From JAJZSS01 sp964463505 (GTDB taxonomy: Bacteria > Chloroflexota > Anaerolineae > Anaerolineales > UBA4823), in the NCBI GenBank assembly GCA_964463505.1, contig CAYXDC010000005.1:29105-93104 (forward strand): DNA of 64,000 nucleotides, read 5' to 3'. This document shows, piece after piece, positions 7,963-15,573 of this stretch. The notes under the pieces were generated by a model. That model saw only the letters and a program-made list of their open reading frames with translations, was not told the DNA's origin and ran no database searches. Each line of letters starts with the position of its first letter. Within the stretch, counting starts at the first letter, position 1. A program made the translations under genes and the position numbers.

Positions 7963-8442
7963 GTGGATGCAAAAGTAACCTGGAAAGGGAAAATGTCGTT
8001 CAAAGCCAGCGCCGATTCAGGTTTTGAGCTACCTTTGGGTGCGGAGCCAGCGGTGGGCGGCGATAATGATGGCTTCCGACCGATGGAAATGTTTGCTATT
8101 GGCCTGGCAGGCTGCACAGCGATGGACGTGATCTCTATTTTGAGTAAAAAACGCCAGGATATCACCAGCTTTGAGGTGGATGTCCAGGCTGACCGTGCTC
8201 ACGAACATCCGAAAGTGTTTACTGGCGCACAAGTTGTCTATTCGGTTACTGGGCGTGGGGTGGACGAAGCGGCAGTTGTGCGGGCGATTGAACTATCTGC
8301 GACCCGCTATTGCCCAGCTCAAGCGATGCTAGCCCAGGTAATGCCGATCGAGCTGGCTTATCATATTTATGAAGCGGAAGATGCAGGTGAGCGGCGTCTG
8401 GTCAAAAGCGGCGTCTTTCAACCTGCCGACTCAGAAAATTAA
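7963..8442 (+). CDS. OsmC/Ohr-family thiol peroxidase-like protein
   Basis: A 159-residue OsmC-family protein. The family removes organic hydroperoxides using two conserved cysteines, visible in IGLAGCTAMD and TRYCPAQAML. FRPMEMFAIGLAGC is the typical OsmC core. GTG at 7963 lies 7 nt after GGAGG; the in-frame ATG at 7957 is only 1-2 nt from it and less likely. The gene begins within a few bases of the TlpA stop, giving a sigma-thioredoxin-peroxidase island that suggests peroxide or thiol-stress defence. Confidence 0.92.
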   Translation: MDAKVTWKGKMSFKASADSGFELPLGAEPAVGGDNDGFRPMEMFAIGLAGCTAMDVISILSKKRQDITSFEVDVQADRAHEHPKVFTGAQVVYSVTGRGVDEAAVVRAIELSATRYCPAQAMLAQVMPIELAYHIYEAEDAGERRLVKSGVFQPADSEN

Positions 8443-8464
8443 GCGTCGTTGCCGGCGGCTCAAC

Positions 8465-9283
8465 TTAAATTTCGCCAGGTGGTTTTCCTGGTAGGTACAG
8501 GTTCCCTGATATGGACTCGGCTTGAATCAAGGGGCCGCCGCTGCCTACCTCCACGGAGCGCTGCCCGATGAGAATTCTGCCGTAGGCCGGTGATCCGGGG
8601 GCCAGTAATTGTCCGCTGAGGCTGCGTAGTTCTGCCCGGTAACTGCTGAGTTCCGGCAGAATGAGCGTCATGTCTCCGGAGATGCTTTTAAAGCGGTAAG
8701 GCCCTGGTCCAGGTTCAGTTTGCACAATTAAATCACCACTGACCGAGGTGATCTTCAAGGTTGAGAAGTTGCACTGCGACAGGTGCATCTCGCCAGAGGT
8801 AGTCTCAAAGCTGCCTTTGCCCAACAAACGCTGGCCCAGAATAGCCCCGGATACATTACTGGCCTCAATCGGGCCGTCCAGGTCTTTCAAGATCATCTCA
8901 CCACTGACCGATTTCAACCAGAATTCGCCTTGCAGTCCGCTGATCTCCAGCTTGCAGCTAATACAGCTCAGGGTGGCTGAACATTGGCGCGGGACGCGCA
9001 ATTGATATTCAACCCGGCAGGGCTTGTGGAAGCCTTGCTCATCGATGGTGGCGTGTTCTGTCTGGATCACCACACGCCCATCTGCATCCTGGCGCATGAC
9101 GACTTTGGTCTGTTCGGGATCACCGCTATCGAGGTATTTGGTGGCGGTCACTGAGATGCTGGGTGGCGCATTCTCAGCATTGGGGTCCTCTGCCACGACT
9201 GCCACGCGGCCACGCAGGTTGCTAAGCGAAAGTTGTGCTGGTAGAGGTACCAAAAAGGTCTGCTCAATCTGTTCTACGTTCAT
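8465..9283 (-). CDS. DUF4097-type beta-helical protein
   Basis: A 272-residue protein whose second half is a run of short beta repeats with the signature SGE/SGD (SVSGEM, NVSGAI, TTSGEM, SVSGDL, SISGDM, SLSGQL, SISGNL). This is the DUF4097 (putative adhesin-like) right-handed beta-helix pattern. There is no signal peptide or membrane segment. ATG at 9283 follows GAGGAG by 6 nt; the longer frame from 9301 is rejected. It is the last gene of the DUF2089 operon. Related genes in Firmicutes sit in cell-envelope stress loci; the biochemical role is unknown. Confidence 0.8.
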   Translation of the reverse strand: MNVEQIEQTFLVPLPAQLSLSNLRGRVAVVAEDPNAENAPPSISVTATKYLDSGDPEQTKVVMRQDADGRVVIQTEHATIDEQGFHKPCRVEYQLRVPRQCSATLSCISCKLEISGLQGEFWLKSVSGEMILKDLDGPIEASNVSGAILGQRLLGKGSFETTSGEMHLSQCNFSTLKITSVSGDLIVQTEPGPGPYRFKSISGDMTLILPELSSYRAELRSLSGQLLAPGSPAYGRILIGQRSVEVGSGGPLIQAESISGNLYLPGKPPGEI

Positions 9284-9382
9284 AGAAATCTCCTCAGCCA
9301 TATCAATCCAAATGCAAAATCTTCCCTGAGGTGCACGCCCGGGACCACCAGTAACGCAAATGGAAATGCAGGAGCAGGGGGG

Positions 9383-9757
9383 TTACTCGATAAAGATCTC
9401 GACGTGCTCACCATCCTCTTCATCGATCACGTCGATAATTTTGCCTTCAGCACCATCATTGATCGCTTCTACGAGCTGGTCAAAAGCGATGTCGGGGGCA
9501 TACTGAGATGCGATGTTCAATCCGGCATCGACCAATCCCAGGGGGAGATTGACGGTCGCCTTAGGGCGACCGGTGACCATATCGGTCACCCGCACACGCA
9601 GCCAGCGCGCTCCCCCCGGAGCGCGGGTGGTTGGCTGCTTGCGCACAGTCTTGCGACTCTCGCTCAGGGCGTTAAGGAGTTTAGCGCCTTCTTCGGCGGT
9701 GATTTTGCCTTCATCAATCATTTTCAGTATTTTTAAGCGTTCTTCATTGGTTGCCAT
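9383..9757 (-). CDS. SHOCT-like domain protein
   Basis: A 124-residue protein. Residues 1-35 form a SHOCT-like helical hairpin (EERLKILKMIDEGKITAEEG, then AKLLNAL). The C-terminal part has WLRVRVTD and ends in a strongly acidic DVIDEEDGEHVEIFIE. The same N- and C-terminal blocks occur in the gene upstream (9821-10516), so the two are paralogous at both ends. ATG at 9757 has GGAG 7 nt upstream. Function is unknown; SHOCT-like segments are thought to mediate oligomerisation. Confidence 0.75.
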   Translation of the reverse strand: MATNEERLKILKMIDEGKITAEEGAKLLNALSESRKTVRKQPTTRAPGGARWLRVRVTDMVTGRPKATVNLPLGLVDAGLNIASQYAPDIAFDQLVEAINDGAEGKIIDVIDEEDGEHVEIFIE

Positions 9758-9820
9758 AGTCAATCTCCGTTAAGCATGCAGCCTTGACTTTCTCTCAGCG
9801 GCTAATCAGCGTGAGTAGAA

Positions 9821-10516
9821 TTAGCCGATATAAATTTCCACCTTTTCGCCATCTTCCTCATCATTGACATTGATATAAAAAGGATTTTCGGGGGTGGCGT
9901 TACGACCTAAAGATAATAACATTTCATCAACAGCCACATCAGGCATGTTGGGAATACGTCCCTTGAGCAAACGCAGGAGCCAGGCTGTGGGTCGAATGGG
10001 TAAGGGGAAGCCGAACTGGATGGTGCGCGGCCACTCGTTACCGGGCTGCTCCACGCGCAGGTAGAGCCAACGTGCATTACGGCTGTGGGCCGCCAGGATC
10101 ATCAGCAGCAATCCGAGTGCAAAAGGCATGCTGGCGCAAGCAAACCAGAAACCGATCCCCTGAGCCTGCATAGCCCAGTACATTAAGAGCCCGGCAACCA
10201 CGGTGATGCCTACACCGGCCCAGAGTGGGACAACCCACCAGCGGCGGATGCGGGCGGCGTCGATCGGCAAATGATCCGCAGCGGTGGACGAGCTGGTTGT
10301 TTCAGGGCTGCTGGAAGAGGGGGTGTCTGCCGTAGGGGGAAACTCATCCCAGGCTTCTTGATCCTCGTCTGTTGCATCTTCCGCCAGCTCAGCCTGGGCG
10401 GGCAGTTTGGACGAGTCGTTAGCCAGAGCCTCCAACCAGCGTAAGCCTTCTTCGGTGCTGATATCGCCGTTCTCAATCATATTGAGGATCTGCATGCGCA
10501 GCGGTTCGTTAGCCAT
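9821..10516 (-). CDS. SHOCT-like membrane protein with two transmembrane segments
   Basis: A 231-residue protein. The N terminus is a SHOCT-like hairpin (MQILNMIENGDISTEEGLRW). An acidic Ser/Thr-rich linker follows, then two adjacent membrane helices at about residues 92-140. The C-terminal domain ends in NDEEDGEKVEIYIG. It looks like the small SHOCT-like protein of 9383-9757 with a linker and two helices inserted, so it could anchor that protein or the beta-helix proteins at the membrane. It starts within 6 nt of the end of the DUF4097/coiled-coil gene. Confidence 0.75.
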   Translation of the reverse strand: MANEPLRMQILNMIENGDISTEEGLRWLEALANDSSKLPAQAELAEDATDEDQEAWDEFPPTADTPSSSSPETTSSSTAADHLPIDAARIRRWWVVPLWAGVGITVVAGLLMYWAMQAQGIGFWFACASMPFALGLLLMILAAHSRNARWLYLRVEQPGNEWPRTIQFGFPLPIRPTAWLLRLLKGRIPNMPDVAVDEMLLSLGRNATPENPFYINVNDEEDGEKVEIYIG

Positions 10517-10521
10517 GGGAT

Positions 10522-11793
10522 TTATCCGTTTTTACCTTCGAGTGCGGAGAGCAATTCTTCTGCTTCAGAAAGGCTGATTTTCTTCTGTTCGAGCATGCGC
10601 AGGATCAGCAAGCGTTCTTCGTCTGTAACGACTTCCCTAGGCGGCTGAGGTGGCTGGGGTGTCCAATCGAAAACCCGCCCACGCCGGCTGGTGGCCTGCG
10701 CCCGACGCTGGGCAGCCTGGGATTTTAGCTCAGCTCTGCGGCGGGCAGCTTCCAGCTTGGCTTCCATCTTCTCCTGCGCCCGGCGCATGCGGTCCTGGGC
10801 GCGAGCTGTAGCCCTTTCGCTTTCGGCGCGTGCCCGTTCCAGGATACGCTGGCTTTCCTCGACCGGCAGGCGGCTTTTGCCAAGCACATTCGAGATACTG
10901 GCCATCTGGTCGTTCAATTGGCGAGTTATGGATTCCATTTGTGCTTCGATCTGGCTTTCGATCTGTTGGCTGATCTGTTGGCTGAAATTCTCGGTAATCC
11001 CATCGAACTCGCCATCCAGGTCTTCCATGCTGCCGTCAAACGTGTCAGCATTTTGTGTACCCAGGAACAGGTTGCCATCGGCGGACAGCGCCATTTCAGC
11101 CAGGCCTTCGGCCATCTCAAGCTCGTAACGCTCAGCTTTGATGTTACGTGGTTGATTGGGGATGTGTAAGGAGATTTCATCTGCCCCGGCCTGCAATACA
11201 ATCCGGGCGTTGGCTTCATCTGGCACCCGGCAGTGAATGTTCCCGCCTGCCTGCACGCGGTACTGGTTGCCATCCAGGGTGTTCAGGCGCAAGCGGGCGT
11301 TGCCGTCGGCCGACACCTGGACATCGTTTTCTACATTGCGTAAATCCAGATTGCCCATAACTTGTCTGATGATACAGGATCCCTCGACTTCACGAATATA
11401 GGCATTACCATGGGCGCGCCCTACACTCAGATTGCCAGTTATATGTTTGGCGTCCAGGTCGCCATGAACGGTCTCGATTTGGGATTCAGCTACGGAGCGC
11501 AGGGAGAGGTGTCCCATGACTTTTTCGATGGTAAGCCCGTCTTCCAGTAATTTAAAACGGGCATCACCCTGCACGCTTTCAACGCGCACGATGCTCCCGT
11601 GAGGTAAGCGCACGGCGCAGTTGCTTGTGCAGTTAATCTGGACGATATCATCTTTCTCTTCTACGGTAAGCGACTCGGACTGGGCGCGCACGGCGATCTC
11701 GGGCCGCTCCCAACCCTGGACTTGCAAACTACCCGTCACCTGTGTAAAAGTTACTTCTGGGGCCAAGCTGGTGGGAAGTGTGAATTGATCCAT
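10522..11793 (-). CDS. DUF4097 beta-helix protein with coiled coil and C-terminal SHOCT-like domain
   Basis: A 423-residue protein. Residues about 1-245 show DUF4097-like beta repeats (VHGDLDAKHITG, AHGNAYIREVEG, VMGNLDLRNVE). Residues about 255-375 form a long charged coiled coil rich in Gln, Glu, Arg and Ala. The last 45 residues are a SHOCT-like hairpin (DEERLLILRMLEQKKISLSE). No signal peptide is present. The combination joins in one chain the two domain types found separately in the next three genes. The coiled coil suggests oligomers or filaments, which is inference. The start lies 2 nt from the end of the DUF2089 gene. Confidence 0.8.
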   Translation of the reverse strand: MDQFTLPTSLAPEVTFTQVTGSLQVQGWERPEIAVRAQSESLTVEEKDDIVQINCTSNCAVRLPHGSIVRVESVQGDARFKLLEDGLTIEKVMGHLSLRSVAESQIETVHGDLDAKHITGNLSVGRAHGNAYIREVEGSCIIRQVMGNLDLRNVENDVQVSADGNARLRLNTLDGNQYRVQAGGNIHCRVPDEANARIVLQAGADEISLHIPNQPRNIKAERYELEMAEGLAEMALSADGNLFLGTQNADTFDGSMEDLDGEFDGITENFSQQISQQIESQIEAQMESITRQLNDQMASISNVLGKSRLPVEESQRILERARAESERATARAQDRMRRAQEKMEAKLEAARRRAELKSQAAQRRAQATSRRGRVFDWTPQPPQPPREVVTDEERLLILRMLEQKKISLSEAEELLSALEGKNG

Positions 11794-11794
11794 T

Positions 11795-12181
11795 TTAGCC
11801 TCCGCTTTCCTGCAACCGCAGCATGGCTTTTTCTGCGCTAATCAGGCCTTTATCCAGATCCTCCAGGATGCGCTGGCGTTCTTCGGGGGTCAGTCCCGGA
11901 ATTTCTTCAACGCCGCCCGGTTCGTAGCCCAGCGCGCGGATCACCTCATGTAGCCGGTTACGGATGGTAGGGTAAGACAGCCCCAACTCGGTTTCCATGC
12001 GGGTGATTTTGCCTTCGTGACGGACAAACGTCTCGACAAATTCAAGCTGTTCCTGTGTGAGCTGACTGAAAGGCCCGCCCGTGAAGCGGCTTTCAATCGT
12101 GGTATCACAGTCGTTGCAGTGGATGCGGGTGACGAGGATCTCGCCGCCGCAGATAGGACATTTGGTGGGTAACGTGTTCAT
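11795..12181 (-). CDS. DUF2089 zinc-ribbon/HTH regulator-like protein
   Basis: A 128-residue DUF2089 protein. The N terminus has a zinc ribbon (CPICGG and CNDC). The middle has the conserved FVETFVRHEGKITRME followed by LGLSYPTIRNRLHEVI, which reads as a helix-turn-helix. The C-terminal 40 residues are SHOCT-like. As first gene of a five-gene minus-strand operon with a consensus promoter it is the natural regulator of the DUF4097/SHOCT genes; autoregulation is inferred. The leader is about 40 nt and AT-rich. Confidence 0.85.
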   Translation of the reverse strand: MNTLPTKCPICGGEILVTRIHCNDCDTTIESRFTGGPFSQLTQEQLEFVETFVRHEGKITRMETELGLSYPTIRNRLHEVIRALGYEPGGVEEIPGLTPEERQRILEDLDKGLISAEKAMLRLQESGG

Positions 12182-12233
12182 AATACTTTCCTGAAGGTGT
12201 GATATTTGAAATTAATTTACTATTCTAATTTAT

Positions 12234-12261
12234 ATTATAAACAATAGTTCAATAATGTCAA
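12234..12261 (-). promoter_or_regulatory. Consensus sigma-70 promoter of the DUF2089 operon
   Basis: On the minus strand, TTGACA (12261-12256) and TATAAT (12239-12234) are separated by 16 nt, a perfect match to both hexamers. It lies in a very AT-rich 180-nt region containing ATTGAAC/ATTGACA-like repeats that could bind the DUF2089 regulator. Confidence 0.8.
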
Positions 12262-12317
12262 TATCAAGTTTAATATTTTCAATATAGATATTTAATTTTC
12301 TTATTGGTGGTGATTAA

Positions 12318-12360
12318 CTGATTAGCCCCTTCTGCTTAGACGTGCAGAGGGGCTAATCAG
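12318..12360 (-). terminator. Long hairpin ending the LysM/M23 lipoprotein cluster
   Basis: Two near-perfect arms (12318-12335 and 12344-12360, about 17 bp) around an 8-nt loop lie just after the last lipoprotein stop at 12376. There is no U-run, so termination may be factor-assisted. Confidence 0.6.
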
Positions 12361-12375
12361 TTGGTGGAAAAGTGT

Positions 12376-13884
12376 CTAGCGTGGCTCGGATTTAATAAAA
12401 CTTGCTGAACTGGCGTACTGGTTAGCGGTGACGACCTGCGAGAAGCGTTGCAAAGTCCCCTGGTAAGGCAGGCGTCCATTATAGGCGACCCAACCTTCCA
12501 TGTTGAAGGCCAGGACGCCCTCCGCTGGAATCCATTCCCCATTGTACTTACGGGCAATATGCACGTGGGTGCCGGTGCTGCTGCCGCCTTCGCACGAAGG
12601 ATGACCCAGCGGCTGGCCGCGGCTTAATTGTGCGCCGAGCGCCGCCCGATCTGCGGAGGCGACGTGCAAGTAAAAAACATTCCAGCCGGTGCGCTCATCC
12701 CCGTCGCTGTCCAGATCCAGCACCACGACCCCGGTATCCACACGCACCACCACTCCATCAGCGACAGCAGTCACCCATTGGTTGCTGGGGATGCAGCCGG
12801 TTGCGGTGGACGGGGGAGCAAAATCTATCGCCGAGAAGGGTCTGAGGTTTCCCCAGGCAGTGTGGGGACCGCCCGTGAAGGCCCAGGTTTGCCCGGTCTC
12901 AAATGGCAGGTTGAACTCTGGTTGGGCCAGGCTGCCGGGTATATGCGGCTGGTCATTGGGCCAGGGATCGCCAAATAGCTGTTGGAAGGTGCGGGCCAGG
13001 CCCTCAGCGGAGATAGCCCGGTCATAGTCTGCGCCACGATAGATGTAGTTGAAATACACATGCAGGCTGGCGGTAGAAGCATTTAGCCAGGGGTCAAAAC
13101 GCACCAACCGGCCATCGGGATATTCCATGGAGGTCAGGCTGCCAATACGCCAGGCTGCGTAATTGTCGTTAAGCAGGTTGGCAGCGTGGACCAACTGCAT
13201 ATAGAGCCCTTTAAACTCGTATGAGCGAAAACCGAGCGGGTAATCGGCCAGGCTGAGAGAAATAGCAGGTTGGGAAAGCGCCCCGGCTTGATATTCGAGC
13301 AATGCCAGCAGCAGGCGCGGGCTGACACTGTAATTAATTGCCACAATGTCCACAAGCTCAGCACCTGTACGATTGGCGCCAGAGGCAAAGCCCACAACCT
13401 GTTTCAACCAACCGGGCTGGGTAGAGACAAAGGTTGTGGTATCAAAGCCGATTAAAGCTGGCCCATAGATAAATTGGCTGTCAGGGATGATGCGGTAAGA
13501 AGAGCCCCACAGCGGCAGGTAATAAATGGGAATTTTCATGGGCATGCCCGGAGGCATGGTTGAGGCAGACGCGGGGATGAAGGTATTGGCCGCTAAAATC
13601 TCTTCCACGCTGGTATTAAAACGAATCGCCAGGGCAGGTAACGTGTCGCCGGATTGGGCGACATAATCTACCAGCTCACCTGGCCCATAAGTGGGCCGGG
13701 TGGGGATTGGCTCAAGCGCGGCTTCAGCCGGCTCGGGGGTATTAAGAGAATCCTGGGCGAGGGCAACCTCGCCGGGAATGACTCCAGAAGCAGACGAAAT
13801 TTGGGATTGGCAACCACTCAACAGGAATATGCTGAAGAGGGCCGGGAGAAGATAAGTTTGCAGACGTTTTAACATTGCATACAT
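12376..13884 (-). CDS. LysM/M23-like peptidase lipoprotein (paralogue 3)
   Basis: A 502-residue lipoprotein with lipobox LLSGC. A LysM-like segment follows (YVAQSGDTLPALAIRFNTSV). The central domain has INYSVSPRLLLALLEYQ and recalls lysozyme-like folds. The C terminus is an M23/LytM-like domain with FTGGPHTAW, SAIDFAPP, FYLHV and STGTHVHIARKYNGEWI. The canonical first zinc His (HxxxD) is replaced, while Asp and HxH remain. M23 enzymes cut peptide cross-links in peptidoglycan. ATG at 13884 (or 13875) is chosen so that the signal peptide is near the N terminus. It is the last of three tandem paralogues. Confidence 0.82.
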   Translation of the reverse strand: MYAMLKRLQTYLLPALFSIFLLSGCQSQISSASGVIPGEVALAQDSLNTPEPAEAALEPIPTRPTYGPGELVDYVAQSGDTLPALAIRFNTSVEEILAANTFIPASASTMPPGMPMKIPIYYLPLWGSSYRIIPDSQFIYGPALIGFDTTTFVSTQPGWLKQVVGFASGANRTGAELVDIVAINYSVSPRLLLALLEYQAGALSQPAISLSLADYPLGFRSYEFKGLYMQLVHAANLLNDNYAAWRIGSLTSMEYPDGRLVRFDPWLNASTASLHVYFNYIYRGADYDRAISAEGLARTFQQLFGDPWPNDQPHIPGSLAQPEFNLPFETGQTWAFTGGPHTAWGNLRPFSAIDFAPPSTATGCIPSNQWVTAVADGVVVRVDTGVVVLDLDSDGDERTGWNVFYLHVASADRAALGAQLSRGQPLGHPSCEGGSSTGTHVHIARKYNGEWIPAEGVLAFNMEGWVAYNGRLPYQGTLQRFSQVVTANQYASSASFIKSEPR

Positions 13885-13964
13885 TAAGTGGAGCGTTTGA
13901 TCCCGGGTATGATAAGCCAGACCAATACGCTCACCGTGCATTATATAACAGAATGGGTGCGATT

Positions 13965-15569
13965 TTAGGGGTCGTCTGCTCCGCGCAGAACGCGCGTATC
14001 AAATGAAGAGCAAGGGCAGGCATTGACCGTCTCGCCAGCGCGGGTCAGGGTGCCTTTGTAGGCAACATCGCCAGCATGGGCGACCCAGCCGCCCAGGTTA
14101 AAGGGTAAGGGGCCGTCGGCTGGGATCCATTCGCCGTTGTATTTACGGGCGATATGCAAGTGTGTGCCGGTGGAGACTCCGCCCTCGCAAGACGGATGAC
14201 CGAGCGCACTGCCTTCGTCTACCCAGTCGCCCACTTTCACCCGGTCGGTATTGGAAAGATGTAAATATAGCAGTACCCAACCGGTCTGTTCATAACCGTC
14301 GCCATCCAGGTCCAATACCACCACGCCATAACCTGAGCGCACCACCAGCCCCGAGCTAGAGGCAGTTACCCAGGCATTGGATTTCACGCAACCGGATTCG
14401 GTGCTGCCAGGGGCAAAATCAAGGGCAGCATAGGCACCATCGTGCTCCCAGGCGCCATGAGGGCCGCCAGTGTAACTCCAGACCCAGTTGCGGGCGAAGG
14501 GCAAAGTGAACGGCGGTTGGACAATCCCGGGCGGGAAGAGTGGCTCGACTGTGCGGGCGCGCTCCCACGGGTTGCCAAACATGCGCTCGTGCAGGCCGGG
14601 AAGCCCGTTGACCGGATCGAGGGCATCCAGCCACTGCTGCCCACTATACAACTGGGCAAAGAAATACTGCAAGGCGACGGTGCCAGCGTTCAGGTCGGGC
14701 GCCAGGCGGGCAGTCAGCCCATCCTTGAATTGAATCTCGGTCAGACGACCTTCCCGGTAGGCATAATAACCGATCGAGAGCTGGTTGACCGCCCAGACGA
14801 GCTGCTTATAGAGACCACCTTCGCTGGCGTTTACCAGGCCAAGGGGGTATTCACCTTCTTTCAGGTTGGTTGGTTCGCTGTATACCCAATGGCTCTGGTA
14901 TTCCAGCAGGGAGAGCAACAAGCGCGGGTTGATGGAGTTTTCGATAGCCACACGTAACACCACGTCAGCGCCCGAGACGGTGCTGGTGCTCTTCAGCCAT
15001 TCGGTTTGCCGGCTGAGTTTTCCACCAGCCTGGTTGACAAAGTCCTGTACGTTAAAATTGACAGCTGATGGAGAGTACACGACTTCACTATCCGGGATGA
15101 GGTGTATCGAGGAGGTAGTGTTCGCCAGGCGGCGTGGGATCACCAGGAGCTGACCAGGATTGAGAAAATCTTGCTCAGGCAGTGGGTCCGGGGAAGTAAT
15201 TTCATCTGGCGATACCCCAAAGCGCACTGCCACCACCGGCAGAGTATCTGCGGCCTGAACATAATAGAGTATAGGAGTGGTGTTGACTGGAGGGATTGTG
15301 GGTGTAATCTGGCTCGTAGGTGCAGGCGCCTGCACTTCGACGACCTGGGCGGCTGGCTGTGAGTTAATTGGATTTTCTGGGAGAGCGGTTGGCTTGCTCA
15401 ACGGTGGAGGCGGTGTTTCGCCGAGCATCGCGAATGCAGGCGCGTTTGGCTCCGTCGCATGCGGCGGCACCCAATAACCTCCGCTGGTTGAACAGGAGCT
15501 GATCAAAATTGTGCTGATTAGAAGAGCCACAAAGTGGCGGTTTATTCTGGTCATGATGCTCAATAACAT
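13965..15569 (-). CDS. LysM/M23-like peptidase lipoprotein (paralogue 2)
   Basis: A 534-residue paralogue of its two neighbours. Lipobox ISSC follows the membrane segment. Then come a Pro-rich linker, a LysM-like stretch (YVQAADTLPVVAVRFGVS), the central ENSINPRLLLSLLEYQ domain and the M23-like module with YTGGPHGAW, AALDFAPGS and GTHLHIARKYNGEWI. The first zinc His of HxxxD is again absent. ATG at 15569 lies 4 nt past the stop of paralogue 1; ATG at 15554 is a possible alternative. A much longer frame to 15812 overlaps paralogue 1 and is rejected. Confidence 0.82.
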   Translation of the reverse strand: MLLSIMTRINRHFVALLISTILISSCSTSGGYWVPPHATEPNAPAFAMLGETPPPPLSKPTALPENPINSQPAAQVVEVQAPAPTSQITPTIPPVNTTPILYYVQAADTLPVVAVRFGVSPDEITSPDPLPEQDFLNPGQLLVIPRRLANTTSSIHLIPDSEVVYSPSAVNFNVQDFVNQAGGKLSRQTEWLKSTSTVSGADVVLRVAIENSINPRLLLSLLEYQSHWVYSEPTNLKEGEYPLGLVNASEGGLYKQLVWAVNQLSIGYYAYREGRLTEIQFKDGLTARLAPDLNAGTVALQYFFAQLYSGQQWLDALDPVNGLPGLHERMFGNPWERARTVEPLFPPGIVQPPFTLPFARNWVWSYTGGPHGAWEHDGAYAALDFAPGSTESGCVKSNAWVTASSSGLVVRSGYGVVVLDLDGDGYEQTGWVLLYLHLSNTDRVKVGDWVDEGSALGHPSCEGGVSTGTHLHIARKYNGEWIPADGPLPFNLGGWVAHAGDVAYKGTLTRAGETVNACPCSSFDTRVLRGADDP

Positions 15570-15573
15570 ACCT

